This document shows, one piece after another, positions 30,609 through 42,340 of a stretch of 64,000 bases of DNA (positions within the stretch are counted from its first letter, which is position 1; the number at the start of each line of letters is the position of its first letter). The notes beneath the pieces were generated by a model that worked only from the letters and a program-made list of their open reading frames with translations, was not told where the DNA came from and searched no databases. Made by a program: the position numbers and the translations under genes. Source of the DNA: Elysia crispata (Eukaryota; Mollusca; Gastropoda; Plakobranchidae); contig JAWDGP010005302.1 in NCBI GenBank assembly GCA_033675545.1, positions 55,001 to 119,000 on the forward strand, in the 5' to 3' direction.

Positions 30609-33600
30609 TCTTGATACTTGATGTTGTCGGTGTTTGAGACCTGTGTTTACAGGTCAGTTCACCGGTCCAAGGAAGTTGCTGCCAATTTATTGCGTCATGC
30701 CTTGCAGGGTCTAGTTGTAGCACTCTGGGTTATAGATTGCAGGATGAGTCGCCCAGTGGGAGTCCAGTCTGTTCTTGAAAGCATTGACACTAGGTGCAGA
30801 TAAAACTGATTCTGGGAGGCTATTCCAGCCAGACACGACCCTTTCTGAGAAAAAGTTGCTACGAACTGCTAGGCGGGACCTTTTTTTAATCAATTTTTTA
30901 CTGTGCCCTCAGGTATTGCTATTGGGAGCCAGCTCAAAGATGGGTCGGCTTGCATCGTAAATGCCTGTGACGTATTTGAAAAGGTCGATCAATTCACCTC
31001 TGCGTCTTCGGTGTTCCAGGCTCGGTAGTTTCAAGATTGACAGCCGTGTAGGGCTTATCTTTCAGATGGCCAATGAGTTTTATGGCTCTGCATTGGACGT
31101 CCTCTATATCCTGCTGTAAGGTTTCCAGGGCTGGCTGCCAGACCGAGTGACCATACTCAAGAATCGGCCTTACTAGTGCTTTATATAGCTGGACAAAGGT
31201 GTGATCAGTCAGGTGGTCGAAAGATCTCCGTTTTACCCCCAGGATCCTGTTTGCCTTGGTTGTTGCTTGTGAAATGTGATCCTTAAAGTTCAACTGACTG
31301 TCCACAATCACTCCGAGATCCTTTTCAGCTTTGCTATTCTTCAGGGGATGTTTGCCGCTAGTAGAATTCTTGTCTGCCATGAAATATGTCTGATCAGATG
31401 CTGGTTTGCCCAACTTAAGTGTGCAGCATTTTTCGGGATAAAAATTTAGTAGCCAGGCTACTGACCACTGGTGCAGTCTATCAAGATCAGCCTGTAAGAT
31501 TTCTCTGTCTCGTTGTTCGTTGCTCTGGGTGAATAGTTTGGTGTCATCTGCAAAAATCCGGACTTCACTTTCTACTTCGTTTGGCAGGTCGTTGATGTAG
31601 ATAACGAAAAGAATAGGCCCCAGCACACTGCCTTGAGGAATTCCACTTGTGACTTGGCCTTCTTGTGATTGACTGCCATTTATGTACACTCGTTGTTTGC
31701 GTTCGCTTAGGAACGCGTCGATCCAATCCAGAACTGATCCTTGTATGCCATGCGCTCTTACTTTATGTAATAGTCTACGGTGAGGGACAGAGTCAAAGGC
31801 CTTGCGGAAGTCCATATATATAGCATCAATTGATCCCCCGTTGTCCAAGATTTCGGTCCAGCAGTCCAAGGTGTCCAGAAGTTGAGTCACACATGAACGT
31901 CCAGGAGTGAATCCGTGCTGTTCTCTGCATATGAGATTGTTCTCCTGCATGTGGTCCATTATTTTGTTCCTAATGAGAGTTTCCATCAGTTTACACAATA
32001 AGCAGGTCAGGCTGACTGGTCGATAATTGTTTGCTGAGGTTCTCTTCCCTTTTTTGAAGATAGCAGTGACTTTGGCTTGTTTCCACATACTTGGGACACG
32101 GCCTTCATCCAGTGATTTCCTGAAGATGATACTAATGGGTAGAGCAAGGGCCTCTGCAGTTTCGGTCAATAGGATGGTGGGAATGTCATCTGGTCCTGCC
32201 GCTTTTCCACTTTTTAGCTTGGTCAAAAGTTTTCTTATATCCTCTGTTTTAAAATCTATGTTGGTTAGAGGGCTGTTGAATGTGAATTGTGGGGCTTTAG
32301 GTAGTTCTCCATCTGGTTCCTCCGTGAAAACGCTTTGGAAAAAGTCATTGAGAACTTGGGCTTTTTCTTTGTCGGTACTGGCTATAGTGCCGTCGTCTCT
32401 TTTTAGGTCCCCAATGCCAGATCTGGTGCTTGTTTTTGCCTTAACATATGACCAAAAGGACTTAGGATTTCTCTTCGCCTGTTCTGCCACTTTCTTTTCT
32501 AGTCTGATTTTTGCCTTGCGGCATTCTCTTGCTGCTTTGTTCCTGGCTTTGGCATATTCCTGGTAATTTTGCCCATCTCTGGTTTCAATCCATCTCCTGT
32601 ACATCTTGTGCTTTTTTCGTACTGCCGAGAGGGTTCCTCCATCCAGCCATTTTTTTCTGTCCCCTGTGGTGCTTTTTTCAGGTACATAACGCCTTTTAAC
32701 TTCATTGATTTCTGCCATGAAAAGCTGCCATGCCTCCTCTATGTTCAGGTTATTGAGTTGTGCTTCCCAGTCAATGTTGCTCAGGTATTCGTTCATTGCC
32801 GTGTAGTCTGCTTTATTGTAGTTGGGGCGCTTTTGTGTGGCTGAGTCTTGTTGGTACAGGGCGAGTTTGATCAACAGTGTGGCATGATCACTCTTTCCTA
32901 GGGCCGCTGTCACCCCCATGCTGCTGACTATGTCCTCTCTGTTAGTGAAGAAGAGGTCATCTAACGTTGGTTTTTGCCCATCTTTATGCCTAGTAGTTTT
33001 CATCTGGTGCTGTATCAGGTATGCTTCCTTAGTTGTTTTGAGGACTTTGGCTGCCTCATGATATTCTCTGCTTCTGCTGGTTCCCTTGAAATCCCCCATG
33101 ATAATCAGATGCGGAGAGTTGGTGCTCATTGATGCAAGTATTGTCCTGTTTATCTTATCGTTGTTCTCTTTCGTGCTGTTGGGGCTTCTATAGAACAGTC
33201 CTATGGTAAGTCTTTCTTCTTCCTGTAGTGTGCAGTCGACAAAGATGCATTCTTCAGCTTCAAGGTTTGTGGCTATGTTGTTGAGTGATGGACTCATCTC
33301 TGTTCTAATGTGGAGGCAAACATCTCTCCCACTCTTGTCAAGGTTGTGGAATGTATCGTACCCCGGTATAGCAATTTCACATTCCTGGATTTCGAATCTC
33401 GAGTTCTTTGGTTTAACCTCTACAATCCCAATTATTGCTGGCCTGTGGATCTCAATCATGGTATCCAGTTCTATCCTTTTATTTGAAAGACTATCTGCAT
33501 TAGTGTACAAACACGTTATTGAATCCTTGTTAGTAGAAATAGGAACACATTTACAGTTGGCAGTTCTGTCGTCTTGATAACTAGGAATAGGAACGCATTT

Positions 33601-33738
33601 ACATATGGCGATTCTGTCGCATTGACGACTATTTACAAATTTCACTCCAGCTTCGTCTATTTTTCTTCTATCCCCTCGACTAGTTGGGGGCCTGGGTATT
33701 TCCCGACGTTTACTACCAAACCTTTCCTTCTCACCCAT
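30609..33738 (-). mobile_element. CR1/jockey-type non-LTR retrotransposon, copy 1
   Basis: An element transcribed on the minus strand. The 3' end is marked by about two tandem heptamers (ATCAAGT on the minus strand), the style of short repeated tail seen in CR1-type elements. The 5' end could not be fixed; 33738 is the first ATG of the long frame, and non-element sequence begins somewhere upstream. No ORF1 was recognised. A near-identical 5'-truncated copy lies at 48662-50762. Confidence 0.85.
30711..33738 (-). pseudogene. Endonuclease-reverse transcriptase ORF2 with C-terminal lesions
   Basis: A 914-codon open frame (to 30994) encodes an apurinic-type endonuclease followed by a reverse transcriptase. 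Endonuclease landmarks include GIVEVKP, GLFYRSPNS and KSDHATLL; the usual GDFN is GDFK here. RT landmarks are YMDFRKAFDSVPH (motif A), SGIPQGSVLGP (B) and FADDTKLF (C, about residues 729-736). Compared with copy 2, five bases are missing at about 31047, which shifts the frame. In the original frame a TGA at 30909-30911 replaces an Arg codon before the true C-terminus (ending YNPECYN at 30711). The protein also has an internal duplication (CKCVPI twice) near its start. It is nearly intact but probably dead. Confidence 0.85.
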
Positions 33739-35081
33739 TTTGCATTGTCTTCCCCCGACTGTTTTGACTCTTCAGCAAGAGGTCTATTGCAACAAAATAA
33801 AATAAATTTTCTTGGGCATTTGAATAATTCGATAGTCAAAATTCACAGTTTTTCTTCACTATTTATAAGAAAAGATTTATAAACTTCATTTTCATTCCTT
33901 TAGGGAAATTCTTCTTCACATGTGGGACTTAACCTACTGTGCTGAATGGTAGGTGTGTTGGGGCCTTGAAAAGTTGAACTCCAAGAGAGTGATGAACAGT
34001 CAGTCAGTCAGGACTAGGCTAGCACTTATCAGTTGTGCAGTACAACGTTTGCCTCTCTACAGAATCGACAGCCCCAATCTAACTCTAGGGGAGGAGGGGA
34101 AGGAGGTTTGCACATGTGCATGAGGAATGCCACATTTTTCAAAAGAACTCTCGAAAAAATCATTGAATTAATTAATATGTCTAGTACATTTACTGACTCT
34201 TTATCGTCCTTATAAAGGCCCTTTTATTTTGCAAGCCACAGTTCACGCCCCATGCTGTTATACATAAAGACAATACTCTCTGAACATTTGATTTATAAAA
34301 AAGAGTAATTTTCCAACTTGTAATTGTCTTAGAAAATAATCTGTATTGACCTTATAATTGGCAGTAAACTCATTACTGTACATGAAATGATTTTGGGGGT
34401 GGCAGTGTAGAAATAAAACAAAGTTGTCTTTTAGGACAGATGACAATTCAAGACGGAGAACATACTGCTATTGACTGTTTTATATCAAACAATGCGCTAG
34501 AACTCAAAGTCAAACTTTATACAAGTGATCTAATTCAAAGCATAAATGATGTTCCTGTTTTTGACATCTGTATCAATGTGTATGTATACATGTTATTAAT
34601 GCACCTTCTCATAATAGATAAATCTGTTTTTATGCCCAATACAAATGATAAAAAAATGATCAGACTTGCAGGTCCGGAACTAAATTATTAACTTTTTCAT
34701 AAATTGTGTTTTGTGTTAAGTGCTATTTTATTACCTAACAAGTCTTCTAATTCATAACCTTAATAAAGAATTGATAAAAGTTAATGGTACCTGTAGGTCA
34801 TAAAAGTACAACATGTTTAACTAATTCTTGATGTATCCTAGTGTGGGAAATTAGACAAATACCATGCTTGGCAATGTAGTGTCAAAAATGTATCACAGAC
34901 TATAACCATATTTTAAAAAATATATATTCTGTCATCTTTGAGGAGCTACTGAATTTAAATCTACATTGTCATTTCATACTCTTTTAATATTTGACTTCTT
35001 TTTGAGTAAGTGAAGCTTATTCGATAATTCATTTTCCTATTTTTAACAATGATTTCAGTACATGTCCTTTTCTTCCCCCAG
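33739..35081. other. Retrotransposon 5' flank and upstream region of SNRNP35
   Basis: The first 100-150 bp may still belong to the CR1-type element. The rest shows no exon. It ends with a pyrimidine tract and AG (35072-35081) that looks like a splice acceptor in the SNRNP35 5' UTR. Confidence 0.4.
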
Positions 35082-35124
35082 TAATGATAAATGAGTTCTA
35101 GGCTGAACATCAAAGCTATGAGGA

Positions 35125-35802
35125 ATGGAGACTTTTACACCTGTATTTTTGGATACATATAATCCACTTAAAGCAGGAAGCATTGATGGTACAGATGAAT
35201 ACCCTCATGACAAAGCAATCACCAGAGCTTTACAAGCGAAATTCAGGCCTAACAAGTATGTTCTAGGGAAGCCTGAGTGTACTGTTTTTATAGGTCGCCT
35301 TGGGCCAAATACAACAGAGGAGACAGTTGCGAAAAGCATGAAAGAATTTGGTACTATAGTGAATGCAAAACTTGTCACTGATGTGGTAACTGGCTTTTCT
35401 AAATGCTACTGCTTTGTAGAGTATGAGGAAGCTTATCAGGCTCGTAGCGCTGTGAGAAATGGCCACAGAATGACTATTGACGACCATGAAGTTTTGGTCG
35501 AACAAGAGAAATGTAGACTTCTAAAGGGTTGGATTCCAAGGAGGTTGGGTGGTGGGCTTGGTGGCAAGCGAGAGTCTGGCCAGCTACGATTTGGTGGCAA
35601 GGATAGGCCATTTCGCCGTCCAATCATTCAGCAGAATACAGTTTCTGAGGTGCAAGTGTCGAGTACAGGCTACAGCATGAAGCGTCACAGAAGTAGAAGT
35701 CGTGAGAATAACAGGAACAGAAGCAGAAGCAGGGAAAGGCAAAAGCATAGGAGTTCAGAGTCTGAAAGGCACAGAGACAGGGGTTATCATAAGCGAAGAT
35801 GA
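35125..35802 (+). CDS. SNRNP35: U11/U12 small nuclear ribonucleoprotein 35 kDa protein
   Basis: A component of the U11/U12 di-snRNP of the minor (U12-type) spliceosome, acting in the nucleus. The 225-residue frame has no intron; human SNRNP35 is 246 residues. The N-terminus has the family block NPLKAGSIDGTDEYPHDKA (residues 13-31). One RRM follows, with RNP2 VFIGRL (54-59) and RNP1 KCYCFVEY (93-100). The near-invariant LKGWIPRRLGGGLGGKRESG (133-152) and QLRFGGKDRPFRRP come next, then an Arg/Ser-rich tail ending HKRR. RNP1 normally has Gly where Cys94 stands. The start was chosen because the family begins shortly before the DPLKAG block; an ATG at 35118 is out of frame. A splice acceptor 44 bp upstream suggests a 5'-UTR intron. 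No polyadenylation signal was found before the Tigger-like element that starts at 35915. Confidence 0.96.
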   Translation: METFTPVFLDTYNPLKAGSIDGTDEYPHDKAITRALQAKFRPNKYVLGKPECTVFIGRLGPNTTEETVAKSMKEFGTIVNAKLVTDVVTGFSKCYCFVEYEEAYQARSAVRNGHRMTIDDHEVLVEQEKCRLLKGWIPRRLGGGLGGKRESGQLRFGGKDRPFRRPIIQQNTVSEVQVSSTGYSMKRHRSRSRENNRNRSRSRERQKHRSSESERHRDRGYHKRR

Positions 35803-37006
35803 ATCCAAATCTAAACATGTACATGTATATAATTTAATTTAAAAGTTTATATTTGTTTTTAGATATTGCTTGTAAATGTTACTCAGTGCCATCTGATCAG
35901 TTTTCAAAGAGATACAGTGGACCTCGACTATTACATAATCGGCTGTAGCGAAGGGATTATACAGAACTTTTTTTTTCCTTTCTCTAAACAATGACTTGAG
36001 AACCTCTGTCCTAATGAAAAAGACATGATGAGAACCTCGGGCATTTAACGAAGTTGTGGAAGTTAAAGTGTAGTGAAAATAACATTGCCAGACCCGCGAC
36101 TGTAAGTCTGGTATGTGTTTGCATGTCCCCTAGGTCTATACGCAATACCTAGTAGGTGTGAACCTGAGTGAAGGCTAGAATTAGCGACCACTGTGGGCTA
36201 GGATGAGAAGTGGGGTGCAAGTCTTCGATGAGTCACTCACTGGCTTCTTTAACTGAAAATATTAACTGGTGTAAGCCTGTGTGTATCATTTGTACCTACA
36301 TGCAGAGAAGGGTGTGTATGGGGGAAAGGGGAGGAGAGGGCACGGCTGTTTGCTTTAACGCTCAGGGCAGGAATTTAGTTTTGGGGACGGCGAGAACCCC
36401 CTTTGTGCTTATGAGACGATTTTAATTAAACGGGCGGCTGGCAGGCGTAGATTTATCACTTGCAGGTAATTTGATCTGACAGGCTGGGTCGGCTTTTACC
36501 GGGTCTGTGCCTACACATAGCGAGCGCTGCTTTCTGCACTAGAAATCGGTCATAAATGCGGACATTCCATTAGACTTGTTACCAAAGTCTAATTTTAAAA
36601 GATAGTCAAGTGTAGTACCATTTAAAAGATCTTTTTCTGCTGAACAAGACGCACTAAAATTCATTGTCACATCGCTTTGTATCGCGTTTTTATCAATTCC
36701 GTTCTGTGTTACGTGCTTTTGAAGAAAATTTTCTGTTAAATTCTAATTAATTTCCTAACTATTTTTTTCACATTTACATGCCGCGATTGTTTTAAAGACA
36801 ATTTATGCCTTTACTTTACTTATGATTTGATTAAGCGCGTGTGAAAAAAGTTAAATGGTCTCTCTGTTAGTTTTTTTTTAATGATTTTTTTCCTTTTCAG
36901 TGTGTAACCTGCCAGGGTTCCTATCATATACACTTATATAAAATACATGTAATAACGGTTATTAAAAAAGTGGATATTTAACTTGAAGACATAATTTTAA
37001 TATTTA

Positions 37007-37324
37007 GAAACGAAGAAAGCAGTCAAACAAAGCTAGAGGCTGAGACGGACGGACTTATATCTAAGGATCGAAAGATACAAATGACTGTAAATAAAGAAAT
37101 AAATAGTATAGAAAAACCAACCACAAACCTAGATCTAGCTCGAGACCGACAAATAAGACGAAAGACTTAACAATATTTCGTCTTATTTGTCGATCTCAGC
37201 AAGATCTAGGTTGTGGTTGGTTTTTCTATACTATTTCTTTATTTACAGTCATTTGCATCTTCCGATCCTTAGATCTAGCTCCATGCCTCAGCCTCTAGCT
37301 TTGTTTGACTGCTTTCTTTATTTC
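37007..37324. repeat. Long inverted repeat (about 150-bp arms, 12-bp loop)
   Basis: Arms 37007-37163 and 37176-37324 are close inverted copies; the apex pairs GACAAATAAGACGAAA with TTTCGTCTTATTTGTC. Each arm contains AGATCTAGGTT-like and GTGGTTGGTTTTTCTATAC-like sequence related to the tail of the SINE at 2329-2501, and continues into CTTTATTTACAGTCATTTG. It could be two SINE 3' ends inserted head to head, or an inverted duplication. A transcript would fold into a long hairpin. Confidence 0.75.
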
Positions 37325-37467
37325 TATAGCACAGGGAGAGAAGGATAAAACGAAAGAGAGAAAGAGAGATAAAAATGAAAGGTATAATAATAAAGAAAGA
37401 AAGTTAATGCATGAGAGCGAAGAAGAAAACTGGAGAGAGAAATAGAGAGAGACACAGAAAGAGGGAG

Positions 37468-37469
<2 letters not shown>

Positions 37470-37544
<75 letters not shown>
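37470..37544. repeat. (GATA)n then (GA)n microsatellite
   Basis: Four GATA units followed by about 30 GA units, in a generally purine-rich stretch running from about 37330 to 37660. Confidence 0.9.
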
Positions 37545-37546
<2 letters not shown>

Positions 37547-38682
37547 CGCACACAAAAAGAAGAAAATAGAAGGGAAAGAGGAATTATAGAGAAAAGAGTG
37601 AGAAAGGAAGGGTATGATTAAAAAAAGGGGTTAGAATTAAAAGAAGATAGAGAGAGTAAAATAATGTGGAGGTATAAAACAATAGTAAAACTTATTTTTT
37701 TTTAATATATTTAAGTTAAGTGTGATGTTAAATAAGCTATGGGAGACATTTTCGCTCATTACTTGAGTTGAACTTGTCGTCATCAGTGACTTCTCTTACC
37801 TGGACATGAATAACATCGCATGCGGGTTTGAAAATATATAAAAAAATTCTTTGATCTTGCATCACGTCCGAACGCCAATAGAGACCATTAAGATATTCAC
37901 CAGATAAAGACTAGAACCTTTTGTCTTTTCATTAATTCTTGTTTTGAAACTATAACTCGTGGGCTGTTGAAGATATTGATGTTTTACTATTACCTTTCAG
38001 TATCTGTGTCATCATGACCTAATAAAAAACCGGCGTTTAAAAATCCTATCAAAGCCTTTTAAAAAGTTTTTTTCAGAAATTTTAATAGCCCATATCAATG
38101 AAAAGTATCTTAAGTAATTAATAAGACATTTCTTGGTCTTCAAAATTCAATTTGACGGCTAAAAATTGCTTTGTTTTCAACAAGAATAGATACAAAAAAC
38201 ACGATCGCTGCAGATCTAAATTTAGCCGTGCCGAGGAGGCTGGGTGAACTAGGCCAAAGTTCACATGGGCACGGCGGGCGTCATGGGATAGGCCGGGCGA
38301 AAACTAAACGAGCGCTGGCAAACAGCCGTGAGGGTTATGTATGTGGAGGTTAAGGACTAATAAACTAAAGCAGTTCTGGTTAGGAACTTAGGTTGCCATT
38401 GTTGCATTGTCTGTGATAAGCTGATTGCTACATAGGCCCACTCTTCACCCCCCCTCCCTCATGAGGTAACGCGTGTTTATGATTGAACAAGGAAAATTTG
38501 GGAATTACTGATGCTTAGATCCACAGTGGTTCTCCAGACCCATTATCCGACTCTGATTCTGGCATTTCAAGTCACTTTCAGTCTTCAATTTTCACATACG
38601 TTGAACTAGATCTAGATCTACATTGTGTCTCAACAAGATTCATTTACCATTTCATTTTAGAAATTATTTTTGGTATGGCATT

Positions 38683-38955
38683 ATGACATCGATGAAAAGG
38701 AAGTGCATATCGTTTGAGGCAAAACTTGACATGATATGAGTAGTACTAGGAGAGAAAGGGGATAAAACTAAAGCGGAAATCTGTCGCAAGAATGGTTTTG
38801 CTCAAAGCTCTCTTTCCACAATCTTAAAAGAAAGTCAGAAGATATGAACTGCCGTGGAACAAGGCACTCATCAACACATAAAGCAACGCACTTCGACCTA
38901 TGCTGATGTCGACAATGGGTTATTGTTATGGTTTAAACAAGCCAGAAGCATGGAT
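38683..38955 (+). pseudogene. Tigger/pogo-like transposase N-terminal remnant
   Basis: A single reading frame with two TGA stops gives MTSMKRKCISFEAKLDMI, then KTKAEICRKNGFAQSSLSTI, then RTSTYADVDNGLLLWFKQAR. This is the CENP-B-type helix-turn-helix pair (psq-like HTH followed by the CENPB DNA-binding domain) typical of pogo/Tigger transposases. Homology ends soon after the LLLWFKQAR block and no DDE domain follows. Confidence 0.75.
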
Positions 38956-39185
38956 CTGTGTTTGTGTGTGAATGAGTGTCATAAGTTGCTCGTCAATTGC
39001 ACAAAATATGCAATATGTTTAAATTTTATGTTAAATTTAAGGCACAAAAGGACAGGAAAAGATAGGTTTCGGGTAGAGGGAGGCAAAGTGAGGAGTTTTA
39101 GTTGACATTGTCGGTAACGAAACCTTAGTTATAACTAAGTTTAAGCCCTGGCCCATTAATTTCGTTATAACCGAGGTCTACTGTA

Positions 39186-42100
39186 TTACTTTATAAACTT
39201 TATAGAAAGTAAATTCAACAAAATTAAAGAGTGATTTTTGCAATGTAATTATGTTAGTTTGTTAAAATCTTTCAAAAGTCTGTCATTATGAAGAGCTTAA
39301 TTAGATCTATGCATTTTCCGACCTTACTTTTTCTTTTATGTTACTGCAAGTACATATACATAAATGAAATAGAATCCAAAAATAAAAAATATCACTGATA
39401 TATGAAGTGGTAACATTAAGGGTGCAAGGGGAAAACCAGGTACGTCAGGTTTTTACACTTAAGTTTGAGAAAACTCAAATTTTAACTCATGATTTTTATA
39501 ATACATGTGAGTCCCCAAGAATGTCTTAGTTTAAATACATATATTTTAGACAATTCCTACGATTTAGTAGGACCTACAAAAATAATTTTAAAATAAAATG
39601 CCTTTTCCAATAAATAATCATATTGCAAAGTAAACTTAATTAATGCCTAACTAGAAACTGTTTTTCTGAAGCTTATTTAAGCCTTTCTGTACATTAGAGG
39701 TGACTTTGTTGTTCCAGAAGTCATGTTTTACAGTGGAACCAATAAGTTTCAAGATTGGGAATAGCGAGAACCCCTAAAACAATGAGACAATTTCATATCC
39801 CTGTGTTTTCCCTTAAATTATTCTGAGAAACAAAGAGAGAAAAAAAAATGTTGACCTCCGAATAAGAGTTTGATGCCTCATTTTAAAAGGAAAAAAAAAA
39901 CAGCACCAGTGAAATGATGTGTTCATGGCCATCTAGATCAAGCCCTAGCCAGACAACCATTACGTAGACACTAGATATCACAATTGTATCAGATTACTAC
40001 AGGGTGTAGCATAAGTTTAAGCAGTTGACCAAATTTAATGCAAAAGAAAAAAGCTGATTTTGTCTCTGTACTTTTACATTTTAGGCCAATTATGCGTGAT
40101 TGAGAAACATGAATTAACTTAAGTTATTTTTTGTTGAAAAAAAAATTTTGTCAGGTAAGTCTTGAGTGCATGTAGCTGGTTTGTGAGTTACTGTCCAACA
40201 AAAAAGCAGGTGAACGATTTATTGCAGGTGTCCATGATTTGCATGACAATATAATTATATGGCTGAAGTATGATGCAAGTTGATTTGTAGCAGGCCTAGC
40301 ACCTCTGTGCCAGTGTGCCACAAATGGACAAGTGCACGACTTTGCGTTTGTGTGCTGGCAATTTTTACTAGGGCTGGGAGCATGTTTTTATAGTTTTGTT
40401 TGCAATGAAAATGTCACATTTCTAATAAAATTTAATGAGAATTGCTAAAAAAATTTTCATTTAATTTTACTTGTGTCTCAAAGGTGTGTTTAAAACCCTA
40501 GCACATGTATATTTCATATTTTTGTATGTAATAAATGCGAAGTTCATTTGTGTGTGCAAGCTTATTTGAAATTTTAACACATTTAATGAGTTTATCCATT
40601 GAGAACTATCAGATGGTGATGGTAATTTAAATAGTCAGTTTATTTCACCATTAAAATGATTGGTTAAAAATAAGACTCGAATAAACCAGCTCTGAAAATA
40701 ACAAGAGCATTTAACTATCGTATACTGTATAACTAAATCATTTCCATGAGTGAACATGAAAAAAAAATTTTGTGTGAAGCCACGAAGCACAGCTCCAGAT
40801 GTCTAATACAGGCCATACACCTGCATGCTTTAAGATTACAGCAATAGGAATAATAAAAAAGAAACCAAGGTATCTCAATTTTACATAGTGATTAAATTTG
40901 TTGACAAATTCGATAGGACTACTACAATGACAGATCATAGAGCTATGTATAGCCGAAAATATATTTTTGCTTCGTTCAGGCAGGCCAATTGGTGGCTTCT
41001 CTGCATGAAGGGTGTTAAATTTAAATGCAGTTATTTCTACAACCCTTACTTTTCTCTCTTAATTAGATACCATCTCTGGAATAATGATAAACTTGCAAAA
41101 AAGGAGACGATTAGATACACATGTGTTTCAAGAAATCATATGGTACACCTCAACCATAACATCTTTCTAATTGAAACATACACAATGTTGTACAACCATA
41201 AAATAATGTGTGTTTACAATGGAATTAAAAGAAATTTAAAAAAAAAATTCTGAAAAATTAAAGCAAGGCAAAAGAGTAAAAAAAAAAATGGTGACCTTGT
41301 TAAGAAAATTTTGCAACATAATAAAAACATGTATTCCTAAATTAAGCTAACCCTCAAGAGTACAGTTGAGTCTGAATAACATGATGTCTGGTGAATTTTT
41401 TATATTGAAAACCTAATAAAAATTGCATAAAGTAATTTTTTAATTTCATTGCATATATGAGTCAAATTTCTGATGATTTCACTGGATTTTTAATCATCTT
41501 CATATAATCAACTGCATTGAATAAGTTTGCCTTCTAAGTGAGCAATTCAACAAGCAAAGGTATTCTTTTAGTAACTGTATCAGTGAATGCCAATAAATTG
41601 AGAGTAGTCCACAACACTTGATAAATGTATGAAATAAATTGTCATGGCACAGAGAAATATTGGTGATTTATGTTCACATATATATACATGTATATCATGA
41701 TACAACATTAATGACAGCAAGCTCCGTGATTTGCAAGTTAAAGCATAAAAATAAAAGCATTTCCATAAACCAAAGTGATTATTACTTCCTTGGCTTATTT
41801 GAAAAGAAACTTATGGGTAAATTTCACGTTTTTACAATTGAAGGAGAACAAATTTAATCATCAAAGCTTTATGAAATGTATGAAAACATTATTATCATGA
41901 TCACCTTTGTTTAGCAAAGTCAAGATTTACTTAGAAAATTGTGCCACAAAAAGGGATTTGTGGCTAATGACTTAAGCTGTCTTGGAGGGTTAAAAAGTGA
42001 AATTTTAACAATCAAGCAACACATGAGGTGTTAATCTATTGGGTTATATATTTCTTGCTATTGTAAAAATTTAGATTAAGAGAAGACAGAAAGTAGAGTG

Positions 42101-42340
42101 AAGAAAAAAAAGAGGGTTGGAAGTAGAGAAAGAGATGTAGAGAGATATTGACACATACTATGACATAGCGAGATGACAGAAGAAGAATCAAATGATCTGA
42201 GGAAGTATGTGGTGATGCATGGCTCAATACTGACATAGGCAATTATTGAGGTCCTGGGCTGTGTGGTGGTAGAATCCTTACTACATGTACATCATTATAT
42301 GAAATAATTATGATTGAAGGAGAGAGTCATGTTTTGGCAA
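39186..42340. other. Intergenic stretch between Tigger relic and ASTE1
   Basis: No exon recognised. A short piece at 39734-39800 (CAGTGGAACC; GCGAGAACCCCTAAAACAAT) resembles sequence inside the neighbouring Tigger-like element. The rest is AT-rich with chance open frames. It would include the ASTE1 3' UTR, but I found no AATAAA on the minus strand near the stop. Confidence 0.45.

Larger units (their letters stand above)
35915..39183 (+). mobile_element. Decayed pogo/Tigger-like transposon with nested repeats
   Basis: The left end CAGTGGACCTCGACTATTAC and right end (reverse complement) CAGTAGACCTCGGTTATAAC match at 16 of 20 positions, and each is flanked by TA (35913-35914, 39184-39185). A Tigger-type N-terminal transposase remnant lies at 38683-38955, only 230 bp from the right end, so the DDE domain is missing. 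The long left part holds a hairpin of SINE-like sequence and a GA tract. Whether both ends come from a single insertion is likely but unproven. A further CAGTGGAACC end preceded by TA occurs at about 39734. Confidence 0.6.

Noticed and set aside
32027..32566. 179-codon frame antisense to the retrotransposon (also 50111-50650)
   Set aside because: Shadow of the reverse transcriptase on the other strand; it is repeated because the element is repeated.
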